64,000 nucleotides of DNA from contig JAJRPJ010000012.1 in assembly GCA_024280835.1 (NCBI GenBank), positions 1-64,000 of the forward strand, read 5' to 3'. The notes under the pieces are model-generated. The model did no database searches. It was not told the origin of the DNA and saw nothing but the letters and a program-made list of their open reading frames with translations. This stretch comes from Candidatus Zixiibacteriota bacterium. GTDB lineage: Bacteria; Zixibacteria; MSB-5A5; GN15; JACZUZ01. Both the position numbers and the translations under genes were made by a program. Every line of letters starts with the position of its first letter. Position 1 is the first letter of the stretch. Below are positions 26,862-35,688 of the stretch, one piece after another.

Positions 26862-26881
26862 CTGTGACATCGATGACACAG
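26862..26881. promoter_or_regulatory. Candidate LexA operator
   Basis: CTGTGACATCGATGACACAG is a 20-bp palindrome with a single mismatched pair. It starts 35 bp before the lexA ATG and begins about 10 bp after the predicted transcription start, the right place for autorepression. The outer CTGT...ACAG recalls the gammaproteobacterial LexA box, but with a 12-base interior rather than 8, so identity is a guess. Confidence 0.4.
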
Positions 26882-26897
26882 AATTTCTCGCCCTTAA

Positions 26898-26926
26898 CCA
26901 ATACTGCACATTCGGGCAGATGTCAA
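26898..26926 (-). promoter_or_regulatory. lexA promoter
   Basis: Perfect -35 TTGACA (26921-26926), 17-bp spacer, and weak -10 TATTGG (26898-26903) on the minus strand, about 70 bp upstream of the lexA start codon. Confidence 0.5.
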
Positions 26927-26974
26927 TATCTTTTCCCTATTTCTATATCACATCTCATTTTGACGCTTTCAAGT

Positions 26975-27003
26975 TTGCAGGTTGGCCTTGGAGATATGAT
27001 ATT
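26975..27003 (+). promoter_or_regulatory. Possible queG promoter
   Basis: TTGCAG (26975-26980), 17-bp spacer, GATATT (26998-27003). Transcription would start near 27010, at the first arm of the 28-bp palindrome. Confidence 0.35.
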
Positions 27004-27006
27004 CAT

Positions 27007-27034
27007 TTGGAATGTTTACTATTAAACATTCCAA
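27007..27034. repeat. Perfect 12-bp inverted repeat between lexA and queG
   Basis: TTGGAATGTTTA, four bases (CTAT), then TAAACATTCCAA. All 12 pairs match. It lies 46 bp before queG and 180 bp before lexA, in a divergent intergenic region. It could be an operator (for LexA or another dimeric regulator) or a hairpin at the 5' end of the queG transcript. Confidence 0.7.
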
Positions 27035-27079
27035 AAACATGACTTTAACCAAGTTTTTTTAAATAACTGCTTTAGATAA

Positions 27080-28063
27080 ATGACCATAACCTCCGAACTG
27101 ATAAAATATTACGCCAAGGCCGCGGGCTTTGACTTGTGTGGTATTACGAATCCTGATGCGCCTGATCGCGATACTTCTCGGTATCAGAAGTGGCTCGATC
27201 GTGGGTTGCATGCGGATATGGATTATATGTCCGCTAAGGTTGAGCGTCGCTGTGATCCTTCGTTGAGTTTGGAAGGTGTGCGCTCGATTATCATGTTGGG
27301 ATTGAATTATTATCAACCCAATTCTGAGCAGGACGAACCTGAATCTGGACTTGTGGCGCGTTATGCTCGTGGTCGGGATTATCATAAGATTTTTGAGACA
27401 CGGATTCGCGCGATGCTTCGGGCTGTGCATGACGCGCATCCGCAGTTGGATATCCGTAGTGATTTCAGATATTTTGTGGACTATGGACCGTGTTTGGAGC
27501 GTGCTTATGCTGAGAAAGCTGGGCTGGGATATATTGGACGTAACTCGATGTTGATTACTGAGGAGTTTGGCTCGTGGGTTATGTTGGCTGAAATTTTGAC
27601 GACAGTTGAACTGGCGCCTGATGAACCGAATCAAAAACGTCATGGTCACTGCGGAAATTGTCAACGTTGTTTGGTCCATTGCCCGACTGGCGCGATTATC
27701 TCACCTGGTGTAGTCGACGCCAGCAAATGTATTTCATATCTGACAATCGAAAAGCGCAACGAAATCGAACCACTCCTCCGCGCCAAAATCGGAAATAGAA
27801 TCTTCGGCTGTGATGTCTGTCAGGAAGTCTGCCCTCACAACCATCCTCAACAAAGACCACAGTATCTTTCAAACCAAACCACAAACAAAGAGTTCCTCCC
27901 CGAATCAGGGGTGGGTGAATTTGTGAATCTCAAGGATGTTTTGGAGTTAGAATCACAAGAGCAATTTCTGGAGCTAACGGCCGGAACACCTTTGACGCGC
28001 CCGAAACTTGAAGGATTAAAGCGCAATGCTCGGATTTGTCTTGAGAATGGTGAGATTGAGTAG
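27080..28063 (+). CDS. queG: Epoxyqueuosine reductase
   Basis: A 327-residue enzyme for the last step of queuosine tRNA modification. It has the N-terminal cobalamin-binding half (AAGFDLCGIT, ARGRDYHKIF, FVDYGPCLERAYAEKAGLGY, GRNSMLI), then two 4Fe-4S cluster motifs, HCGNCQRCLVHCPTGAI and CDVCQEVCPHN, and DASKCISYLTIE between them. The QueG form without the HEAT extension. It is divergent from lexA. Confidence 0.95.
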   Translation: MTITSELIKYYAKAAGFDLCGITNPDAPDRDTSRYQKWLDRGLHADMDYMSAKVERRCDPSLSLEGVRSIIMLGLNYYQPNSEQDEPESGLVARYARGRDYHKIFETRIRAMLRAVHDAHPQLDIRSDFRYFVDYGPCLERAYAEKAGLGYIGRNSMLITEEFGSWVMLAEILTTVELAPDEPNQKRHGHCGNCQRCLVHCPTGAIISPGVVDASKCISYLTIEKRNEIEPLLRAKIGNRIFGCDVCQEVCPHNHPQQRPQYLSNQTTNKEFLPESGVGEFVNLKDVLELESQEQFLELTAGTPLTRPKLEGLKRNARICLENGEIE

Positions 28064-28170
28064 AATGTGATACTGGGGGGCAAGTCTTGCTTGTTGAGGG
28101 TTGTTTGTTGTCGTATCTTGCGACCTGAGTATGTCAGGAGACTTGTGAGTTTGAGACAAAAGTCAAATTC

Positions 28171-28281
28171 GTAGGTCGGGTTCCGAAGTGAGCGCAAGCG
28201 AACAAGAAACCCGACATGTATGCTGTATAGGAGATGTCGGGTTTCTACATCCCATAAATGGGACTCCGGAACCCGACCTAC
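28171..28281. repeat. Nested palindromic element (REP/MITE-like)
   Basis: Outer arms GTAGGTCGGGTTCCG (28171) and CGGAACCCGACCTAC (ending 28281) are perfect reverse complements; inside them AGAAACCCGACAT and ATGTCGGGTTTCT form a second perfect pair around a 16-base centre. The inner and outer arms share the core TCGGGTT/AACCCGA. The whole 111 bp could fold as a hairpin with two side arms. No coding potential. It resembles dispersed TAGGTCGGGTT-type repeats mobilised by RAYT-like transposases; no transposase is present here. Confidence 0.8.
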
Positions 28282-28306
28282 AATACTAGTTTTGAGGAGT
28301 GTCGCA

Positions 28307-29137
28307 ATGCTAAGAGTCACTATAATATGTGCAGACTTGGGGAAATTGCCAATTCCTGCACTTGAATATCTAGTGCTATACCTCAATCGACTTCAAAGCG
28401 ATGTTGAATTTCAAATTGCTCCAGCTTTCAATGACAACCTTTTCATGGATGAGCTTGCTCCTGATCGTGTTATCAATTGGGATGAATTTGAAAGCAAAAT
28501 TGCGGATTTTGTGAAATGGGTGAATGTGACAACTCAAGATCTCGAAATTGGATATGAGTTACAACATACAGAATTAGGTTCGATCGCAATTATTTCACTT
28601 TCATCATTGAATACCAATTGGTACAGTGTTTATCAACCAGATGTCTCTACATATTTCTTGGGAAAGTGGGAAACGCATATGGCCCCTCCTTCGATATTGG
28701 AGTCAATTATCACATTGATAATCTCAGAAGGTATTTACCGACTAATTGGACTTGATGCGACGAGAATGGCACACATAACAACTAGGGGATGTCCAGGAGA
28801 TTTCAATATGTCGCTAATTGATACCAGATATAAGACACTGGTTGGCTCTTTATGCAAAGACTGTCTCTCCCAACTCGAGGAGGCGATTGGGGTAGAGCAT
28901 GCAAATCTATGGAATAAATTACTAAAGAAAAGGTGGATCGGCACTCTTGACGATCCGTACTCTCCAGCAAGTCACGTTTCTAAGTTGGGTTACAATCTTT
29001 TCGTCACTAAGGGATTGGCACCAACCCCACAAGAAAAAGTGGTAGCCTTTCTCAAAGATGAAGGTTCAAAACAAATAATACAAATATTCGGTGCCGTACT
29101 GGTGGCGCTCGTACTCGTTTGGCTGGGGTTAGGTTAA
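28307..29137 (+). CDS. Unknown protein with Cys cluster and C-terminal membrane anchor
   Basis: A 276-residue protein; I use the ATG at 28307 because GAGGAG lies about 8 bases upstream, whereas the longer frame starts inside the palindromic repeat. It opens with a beta-strand-like LRVTIICADLGKLPIPALEY, has a conserved-looking cysteine cluster TTRGCPGDFNMSLIDTRYKT followed by LCKDCLSQL (C...CxxC, possibly metal-binding), and ends with one hydrophobic helix (IFGAVLVALVLVWLGLG). I recall GC..DF...C..C patterns in predicted metal-binding proteins, but no family can be assigned with confidence. It stands between the repeat element and a gene fragment, a typical accessory spot. Confidence 0.65.
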   Translation: MLRVTIICADLGKLPIPALEYLVLYLNRLQSDVEFQIAPAFNDNLFMDELAPDRVINWDEFESKIADFVKWVNVTTQDLEIGYELQHTELGSIAIISLSSLNTNWYSVYQPDVSTYFLGKWETHMAPPSILESIITLIISEGIYRLIGLDATRMAHITTRGCPGDFNMSLIDTRYKTLVGSLCKDCLSQLEEAIGVEHANLWNKLLKKRWIGTLDDPYSPASHVSKLGYNLFVTKGLAPTPQEKVVAFLKDEGSKQIIQIFGAVLVALVLVWLGLG

Positions 29138-29218
29138 CTGTGAAATTTGATCTCGTACTAGCCGAGTAGATACCGTCTTGTTGGTCAAGCGTAATTTGGG
29201 TTAAAAGGCTGTTGTTTT

Positions 29219-29593
29219 TTGAGCATTGCCTGCATAATCGCAACAGTGTTAAGAGCACACATTTTAGAAGTTGGTCGCATCAAAAGAGCTTCTGTTGGTA
29301 AAAACGAAAAGATGGAGATGCTTCACAATTACATTACAGGCGCGGAGTTCGCGCAGCGCGTGGAAGTCTTTTCTCAAACACACATTGATATGAAAAGTCA
29401 ACTCGATCAGGAAAAACGAGCCATGAAGGCGATTTGGTCAAAACGTGAGAAGCAAATTGAAAGAGCCGAATCAAACTTGGCCTCCATGTTTGGAGGGTTA
29501 CGAGAAATAACAGGCGCCTCGCTCCCTCAAATAAAGTCCTTCGAATTGACAGCATTGCCCGAACCAGCGGGCTCGGGCAATGGACCTACTTGA
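29219..29593 (+). pseudogene. C-terminal fragment of a DUF2130 protein
   Basis: About 95 residues match the tail of DUF2130 proteins: NEKMEMLHNYITGAEFAQRV, DMKSQLDQEKRAMKAIWSK, REKQIERAESNLASMFGGLR, EITGASLPQIKSFEL. The intact family is around 400 residues with a long coiled-coil N-terminus, which is absent; the sequence before residue 18 is unrelated and no Shine-Dalgarno is seen. Probably a deletion remnant. DUF2130 proteins are often associated with mobile or accessory regions. Confidence 0.7.
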
Positions 29594-29617
29594 CAAAATA
29601 AATTTGCTACTATAGCT

Positions 29618-31912
29618 ATGAACTTAGAACAGATACTTGATCGATTTCGGAATGATGCTGCGATATCACAGAATATTGCGCTTTGGAAAACTCTTGATCC
29701 TGTTGAGGGGCGGTTTGCGGAGTTTCCTGACTACTTGCATCCAGCTTTGAAGCAAGCGCTGGAGAAACGTGGTGTCAAAGAATTGTATATTCATCAACGC
29801 TTGGCGATTGATTCGGTTTGTGGTGGCGCTGATACAGTGATTGTTACACCGACTGCTTCAGGTAAGACGCTTTGCTATAACTTGCCTGTGCTTAATACGA
29901 TTTTGGAAAATCCATCGGCGCGCGCATTGTACCTCTTCCCTACTAAAGCGTTGGGGCAAGATCAATCGGTTGAGCTTAATGAATTGATAACCGAACTTGG
30001 CGCTGATATTAAGACCTATACTTTCGATGGTGACACACCAGGAGCGGTGCGTAAATCGATTCGTAGCGCCGGACATATTGTGATTACCAATCCAGATATG
30101 CTCCATAGCGGGATTTTGCCACATCATACGCGCTGGATAAAGCTCTTTGAGAACTTGCAGTTTATTGTGATTGATGAGATGCATCACTATCGCGGTGTTT
30201 TTGGTTCGCATTTGTCGAATGTGATTCGGCGTTTGAAACGTATTTGTGAGTTCTATGGTTCAAGTCCGCAGTTTGTGCTCAGTAGCGCAACGATTGCCAA
30301 TCCTGAGGAACTCGCCGAGCGAATGATCGGTGGACCTGTCAAATTGATAAACGAAAACGGCGCGCCATCGGGTCGGAAACATGTGATAATGTATAATCCA
30401 CCAGTGATAGATGAACGATTGGGAGTGCGCAAGTCCGCGCTGAATGAGACACAGCGGCTGGCCGAATGGTTTTTGCGCGAACGAATCCAGACAATTATTT
30501 TCGGGCAATATCGAACACAAGTTGAGACTCTTCTTTTATATCTGCGGAAATCAGTCGGTAAGGCTTTTGGCCGTGGGATTAAAGTCGCTGGGTATCGTGG
30601 TGGCTATTTGCCAAATGAACGCAGAGCAATTGAACGTGGTTTGCGCAATGGTTCGATTACTGGCGTTGTCTCGACTAATGCCTTGGAACTTGGAGTTGAT
30701 ATTGGCTCTCTGGATGTTTCGATTATTCTCGGCTATCCTGGTTCGATTTCTTCACTTTGGCAACAGGCGGGGCGCGCTGGGCGACGACGTGGAACTTCGG
30801 TGACTATTTTTGTAGCGACTAGCGCCGCTATCAATCAGTTTCTTTGCGCACATCCTGAATATATTTTTGAACGCTCACCTGAAATGGGGATTATTGATCC
30901 TGACAATTTGATAATTCGCGCGAGTCATCTCAAATGCGCGGCATTTGAATTGCCTATGCGTGACGATGAAGAGTTCGGCGCCGATGGCACACTTGGGATG
31001 CTGGAATATCTTGAAGAGGCGAAACTATTGCGACGCTCTGGTAACAAGTTTCATTGGTCTACTGAGATTTATCCAGCGGAGAATGTTTCATTGCGTTCGG
31101 CCTCGCCTGAGAATTTTGTGATTATGAACCTTAGTGACAACGACCGCGCAATCGGCGAGGTGGATTATTTTTCGGCGCCATATTATTTGCACGAAGAGGC
31201 TATTTATATTCACAACGGCGTGACCTATCAAGTTGACACACTCGACTGGGATGGCCGCAAGGCCTATGTCAAAGAAGTGCGGATTGATTATTATACTGAC
31301 GCAGAAACCAAGACGGATTTGCATGTTTTGGTGATCAATGATGAAAACGAAAGCGAGCATGGTAGTCGTTGTGTCGGTGAGGTGACTGTTCGCTCGGTGA
31401 CAACTATGTATAAGAAGATAAAGTTCCATACGCATGAGAATGTCGGTTTTGGGCAGTTGAATATGCCTGAAATGGAAATGTCGACCGAAGCGTTTTGGTA
31501 TGCGTTTCCTGAGAATTTGGGAGAGTTAATGGGATTCACGGGCGAGCAGCTTGGCGGTGCATTGCGAGCGACTTCAACAGTCTTGGGCAAAATAGCGCCA
31601 CTATGGGTGATGTGTGATCATCGTGATTTGCGCAGAGTCTCTCAAGTACGCGCGCCATTCACAGAAAAGCCTACTATCTATCTCTATGAGAACATACCAG
31701 GCGGTGTGGGGCTATCTCAAAAGCTTTTCACAGTTTCAGACGACCTCTTCTCTGCCTGTATTGACCATATCAAAAACTGCGCCTGCGATATCGGTTGTCC
31801 GTCATGCGTCGGCCCATCGATGGAAGTCGGCGCCAGTGGAAAGCTCGGGGCGATGAAGTTGTTGGAATTGATGAGAAGCGGAGTACTGCAAGAGACTTCA
31901 AGCGCTTCGTAG
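29618..31912 (+). CDS. MrfA/YprA-type DEAD/DEAH helicase with DUF1998
   Basis: A 764-residue superfamily 2 helicase. Motif I TPTASGKTLCYNLP, motif Ia FPTKALGQDQ, motif II DEMHHYRG, motif III LSSATIANP, motif IV region FGQYRTQVET, motif V STNALELGVDIGSLD, motif VI QQAGRAGRR. The C-terminal DUF1998 zinc domain has KNCACDIGCPSCVGPS, the four-cysteine signature of Bacillus MrfA, which acts in mitomycin-type lesion repair. TTGACA-15-TATAGC ends one base before the ATG, hinting at a very short leader. A decayed copy of its 3' end lies at 34374. Confidence 0.93.
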   Translation: MNLEQILDRFRNDAAISQNIALWKTLDPVEGRFAEFPDYLHPALKQALEKRGVKELYIHQRLAIDSVCGGADTVIVTPTASGKTLCYNLPVLNTILENPSARALYLFPTKALGQDQSVELNELITELGADIKTYTFDGDTPGAVRKSIRSAGHIVITNPDMLHSGILPHHTRWIKLFENLQFIVIDEMHHYRGVFGSHLSNVIRRLKRICEFYGSSPQFVLSSATIANPEELAERMIGGPVKLINENGAPSGRKHVIMYNPPVIDERLGVRKSALNETQRLAEWFLRERIQTIIFGQYRTQVETLLLYLRKSVGKAFGRGIKVAGYRGGYLPNERRAIERGLRNGSITGVVSTNALELGVDIGSLDVSIILGYPGSISSLWQQAGRAGRRRGTSVTIFVATSAAINQFLCAHPEYIFERSPEMGIIDPDNLIIRASHLKCAAFELPMRDDEEFGADGTLGMLEYLEEAKLLRRSGNKFHWSTEIYPAENVSLRSASPENFVIMNLSDNDRAIGEVDYFSAPYYLHEEAIYIHNGVTYQVDTLDWDGRKAYVKEVRIDYYTDAETKTDLHVLVINDENESEHGSRCVGEVTVRSVTTMYKKIKFHTHENVGFGQLNMPEMEMSTEAFWYAFPENLGELMGFTGEQLGGALRATSTVLGKIAPLWVMCDHRDLRRVSQVRAPFTEKPTIYLYENIPGGVGLSQKLFTVSDDLFSACIDHIKNCACDIGCPSCVGPSMEVGASGKLGAMKLLELMRSGVLQETSSAS

Positions 31913-31947
31913 CTTCCATTGTATCTTCCCCATTCCGATTTTACAAA

Positions 31948-31997
31948 ACTAGACTCATTCTATAATACTAGACTCTTGGCGTCTAATCGTGTATAAT
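31948..31997 (+). promoter_or_regulatory. copA promoter region with direct repeats
   Basis: TAGACT (31969-31974), 17-bp spacer, TATAAT (31992-31997) form a good promoter 40 bp before copA. ACTAGACTC occurs twice (31948-31956 and 31967-31975), 19 bp apart on the same helical side, with another TATAAT between them. The repeats could be binding sites for a copper-responsive regulator; none is encoded in the window. Confidence 0.5.
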
Positions 31998-32036
31998 TGC
32001 ACGAAAGATGTTAACACATCGACAAAAAGGGAAATT

Positions 32037-34319
32037 ATGTCTGCGAATAATCCAGTAGAAATTGACACGGTCGACAGCGCCGTTTGGACTTGCCCAATGC
32101 ATCCCGAGGTGCGTGAGACACAAGCGGGCTCCTGCCCGAAATGTGGCATGGCTCTTGAATTGTTGTCACCCACAATATCTCCGCCAAAGACCCAATGGAC
32201 TTGCCCAATGCATCCAGAGGTTGTTAGCGATAAGCCAGGTTCATGTCCGAAGTGCGGTATGGCTCTTGAGCCATCGACGGTGTCTCTTGATGATGAAGAG
32301 GATACATCTGAGTTAAAGGATATGACGAAGCGGTTTTGGTTTTCAACGGCTTTGACTATACCGTTGGTAGTTATTGCAATGGGAGATTTGCTACCTGGGG
32401 AACCGATTTCCAAGCTTTTTCCACACGGCTGGCGTGTTTTCATAGAGCTGGCTTTGGCTACTCCGATATGCCTGTGGTCGGCTTGGCCATTCTATAAGCG
32501 CGCAGTGCAGTCTGTCAAAACTATGAATCTCAATATGTTCACGCTCATCGGACTCGGTGTGAGCGTCGCATATATATATAGCCTAATCGCCGCTGTCGCT
32601 CCAGATATTTTCCCCGCTTCGTTCCGCGAGGCCTCAGGCTCAGTGGCTGTGTATTTTGAGGCCGCTGGAGTAATTGTGACTTTGATACTGCTCGGTCAGG
32701 TCTTGGAGTTGCGTGCTCGAAGCCAAACCAATTCTGCGATTAAGAAATTGCTGGGAATGGCGGCTATTTCGGCTAGGCGAGTATCTGCAGATGGCTCTGA
32801 GGAAGAAATTCCGCTTGAAGAAGTGCAGGTTGGTGACAGTCTGCGAGTTCGTCCAGGCGAAAAAACACCTGTTGACGGAGTTGTTCTCGAAGGCAGCAGT
32901 TCGATAGACGAGTAATTGGTCACTGGAGAGCCGATTCCTGTTGAAAAGTCTGCTGGTGACAAAGTTATCGGCGCTACTATCAATGGCCCTGGCTCTTTTA
33001 TCATGCGTGCAGAGAAAGTTGGCTCCGACACACTTCTCTCTCGCATTGTCAAGATGGTCTCCGAGGCGCAGCGTAGTCGCGCGCCGATTCAGAAATTGGC
33101 CGATGTTGTGGCAGGGTATTTTGTACCTATTGTGATTTTGATTTCCGTCATGACCTGCGGCGCTTGGGCAATGTGGGGACCAGAGCCAGCAATGGCTTTG
33201 GCTCTTATCAATTCGGTTGCTGTGTTGATAATAGCTTGTCCCTGCGCATTGGGGCTGGCTACGCCGATGTCGATTATGGTAGCAACTGGTAAAGGGGCTA
33301 GTATCGGTGTACTATTTAAGAACGCTGAGGCAATTGAGGTTTTGCGCAAGGTTGATACGCTGGTTGTCGATAAAACTGGCACACTTACCGAGGGCAAGCC
33401 GACATTGGTCACAGTCAAATTCACTGGCAAATCCACTGGCGCAATTGATGAGTCACGGATGTTGGCTCTTGTCGCCAGTTTGGAACGAGGTAGTGAGCAT
33501 CCATTGGCCGAGTCTATTGTCCGTGGCGCCGAGGAGCGCAGAGCGCAACTGACCAAAGCGACAGACTTTGAATCAATCACTGGCAAGGGAGTCCGTGGGA
33601 AGGTTGATGGAGTTAAGGTTGAGCTTGGCAACCTCAAGCTGATGGCCGACATTGGCGCCAATATAAGCGGGTTGACAAATGAAGTCGATGCACTACGGGC
33701 TGAAGGACAGACGGTGATGTTTGTGGCTCTTGATGGCGCTCTATCTGGATATATCGGGGTGGCTGATCCTATCAAAAAAAGTACACCTGCGGCAATCAAG
33801 GCGCTACATGCAGAGGGAATCACTATTGTCCTTCTGACAGGCGATAACAAGACCACTGCGCAGGCTGTGGCCGACAAGCTCGGCATTGATGACGTAATAG
33901 CCGAGGCCATGCCCGACACTAAGGCTGAAGTTGTGAAGAAGTTGCAAAGTGAGGGTCATGTTGTGGCTATGGCTGGTGATGGTGTCAATGACGCTCCCGC
34001 TTTGGCCTTAGCTCAAGTTGGAATTGCAATGGGCGCTGGCTCCGATGTCGCAATGGAAAGCGCAGGCGTGACGTTGGTCAAGGGTGACCTAAACGGCATT
34101 GTCCGCGCACGAGTTTTGAGTCGCAAAACTATGTCAAATATTAAGCAGAACCTGTTTTTTGCGTTTATTTACAATGCCGCCGGAGTGCCGATTGCCGCTG
34201 GAGTATTGTTCCCTGCTTTTGGGATATTGTTGAGTCCTATAATTGCCGCCGCCGCGATGAGCTTTAGTTCGGTGTCGGTCATTTTGAATTCACTGCGACT
34301 GCGTGGGGTGAAGATTTGA
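32037..34319 (+). pseudogene. copA: Copper-translocating P-type ATPase, interrupted by an in-frame stop
   Basis: A P1B-type ATPase reading in one frame from ATG 32037 (AAGGG upstream) to 34319 apart from TAA at 32913-32915. Two heavy-metal-binding domains (WTCPMHPEV ... CPKCGMALE) open the protein, then membrane helices, the actuator domain, the CPC metal site ([13 protein letters not shown]), [33 protein letters not shown] and [15 protein letters not shown]. The stop replaces the Ser of the conserved DES.VTGEP (SIDE[15 protein letters not shown]); TCA to TAA is one base. Unless read through, the product is a 292-residue fragment; a TTG restart at 32916 is conceivable but would lose the metal-binding and first membrane segments. 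Confidence 0.9.
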
Positions 34320-34325
34320 TTTGGC

Positions 34326-34340
34326 ACGTCTCGTAGACGT
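34326..34340 (+). terminator. Weak hairpin after copA
   Basis: ACGTCT-cgt-AGACGT, 7 bp after the copA stop codon. A six-pair stem with no U-run, so termination is doubtful. Confidence 0.25.
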
Positions 34341-34373
34341 TTGAACTTGCCTGCTTATCCATGGGGAAACTTA

Positions 34374-34455
34374 TCCGTCATGCGTCGGATCATAACTTGA
34401 AGTCGGCTTCAGCGGTACAGTCGGGGAGATTAAGTTGTTGAAGTTAGTGCGCAGC
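34374..34455 (+). pseudogene. Remnant of the MrfA-type helicase 3' end
   Basis: This 82-bp stretch aligns without gaps to bases 31798-31879 of the helicase gene, about three quarters of the bases identical by hand count, beginning with the shared TCCGTCATGCGTCGG. Translated it reads SCVGS-stop-LEVGFSGTVGEIKLLKLV against SCVGPSMEVGASGKLGAMKLLELM. It holds a stop codon and no start and is a decayed duplicate. Confidence 0.75.
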
Positions 34456-34533
34456 AATGAAGTAGCGAACATTTCCGAAAACTCGCCCGTTTGAAGCAAG
34501 ATTCTGACCGTAAGACCTAGCCATTTTTTTGAA

Positions 34534-34583
34534 TTGACATAAGCGCTCGAAATATATACGTTATTAACGTCAGAATTTGACGT
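34534..34583 (+). promoter_or_regulatory. Promoter and inverted repeat of the lipoprotein operon
   Basis: TTGACA (34534-34539) with TACGTT 17 bp later, or TATATA at 13 bp; the -10 is unclear. Just downstream ACGTCA-5-TGACGT (34567-34583) is a perfect 6-bp inverted repeat 22 bp before the first lipoprotein ATG, a possible operator. Confidence 0.45.
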
Positions 34584-34604
34584 CCGTTTAACAAACAGGT
34601 AATT

Positions 34605-35687
34605 ATGAAATTCACAAGACATTTGAAAATCATAACGCTTTGCACCATGATATTCGGAGCGCTACTATCCTGCTCGTTTCTAACAAACGGCCCAGTAGAG
34701 CCAGAGCTAACCCCAGAATATTTCCCCAACCAAGTGGGCAACCGCTGGACCTACAGCGTCCCAATCGAAGCTGACACAGCAACTGGCCAACCGGCCGGAG
34801 TCGCAACATTTGTCATTGCAATCGTCGATAGTACCGAGGTTCTCAATGGTATGCCAGTCTCAATTTGGGTTCGTACGCAACCGGACTCCAAAGTCTGCCC
34901 CGAATGCGAAGACACTACTTTTGTCTTCACAGATGAAACCTTCGTCAGATTTATAGAGTGGGTCGAAGTTACAGAAAACTCCCGTGAACTACGGATAGTT
35001 TCCGAATTCAGGGTTCCTTTCCGCGCTGATGAAACCTGGGACTGGAACCCTTTCACCGATGGCAAAGAAGCGCCTGACTTCGGTCCATCGGGAACTACTG
35101 TGCGCACTACCTCAATCCAGATTGGCGTTGGAGAATTTGAGCGGGCTCACCTAATCTCTATAGACCCGAATTCAATTTTAACCATTGGAGAAAGAAAACC
35201 AATTAGTTACTATTGGTTCGTTCCACATATTGGAATCGTTAGTTTCTTGGAGAAGACAAACAGAAACGGTGTTTACTCTACTCCAGAAGAGTATCTGGAC
35301 ATTTTGCCAGATACAATTACAAACTTTGCCACTCTCGGCCCTCCTGACTTCACCTTCAGGTCACTAAGCAATCGTTGCAGTTCAATTTTTGATGTGAATG
35401 AAAACGGTTTTCTAGATGAAGGAGATCTCTTAAGTTGTGCTTTCTTTAGTTCCACTTCCGGCCCAAGAGAATCTATTGGCAATCCCCCGCTAGGCTCGCG
35501 TTGTGATACACTATTCGACAGAAACGGAAATGGAATATTTGACGAAGAGGATGCACTTGGTTGCTCTATCTTCAAATCTCCTTACTATTATGACATAGAA
35601 GATTCCTTTTTGGATATTCATTTTCAAACACTTTCGTTACCGGTAATGTGGGAACTACAAGATATCTCTTTAGTCGAGGTGAAATAG
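34605..35687 (+). CDS. Lipoprotein with two EF-hand/dockerin-like loops
   Basis: A 360-residue exported protein with signal MKFTRHLKIITLCTMIFGAL ending in the lipobox LLSC (Cys near residue 23). The mature part begins with EYFPNQVGNRWTYSVP, a module shared with the next gene. Near the C-terminus two calcium-loop patterns, DVNENGFLDEGD and DRNGNGIFDEED, each flanked by paired cysteines (SSIFDVN..LLSC; DTLFDRN..ALGC), look like half-dockerin repeats. Function unknown; surface attachment or scaffold binding is possible. Confidence 0.75.
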   Translation: MKFTRHLKIITLCTMIFGALLSCSFLTNGPVEPELTPEYFPNQVGNRWTYSVPIEADTATGQPAGVATFVIAIVDSTEVLNGMPVSIWVRTQPDSKVCPECEDTTFVFTDETFVRFIEWVEVTENSRELRIVSEFRVPFRADETWDWNPFTDGKEAPDFGPSGTTVRTTSIQIGVGEFERAHLISIDPNSILTIGERKPISYYWFVPHIGIVSFLEKTNRNGVYSTPEEYLDILPDTITNFATLGPPDFTFRSLSNRCSSIFDVNENGFLDEGDLLSCAFFSSTSGPRESIGNPPLGSRCDTLFDRNGNGIFDEEDALGCSIFKSPYYYDIEDSFLDIHFQTLSLPVMWELQDISLVEVK

Positions 35688-35688
35688 A

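Noticed and set aside
29590-29616. TTGACA-15-TATAGC as promoter of the helicase gene
   Set aside because: The spacer is short and the -10 ends one base before the ATG, so start of transcription would fall inside the gene; mentioned but not listed as a promoter.
30444-30803. Long opposite or alternative frames inside the helicase and other real genes
   Set aside because: They overlap well-supported genes, have no family features and no ribosome-binding sites; shadows.
32913-32915. In-frame stop in copA considered as selenocysteine
   Set aside because: It is TAA rather than TGA, and the position is normally Ser, so recoding is not expected.
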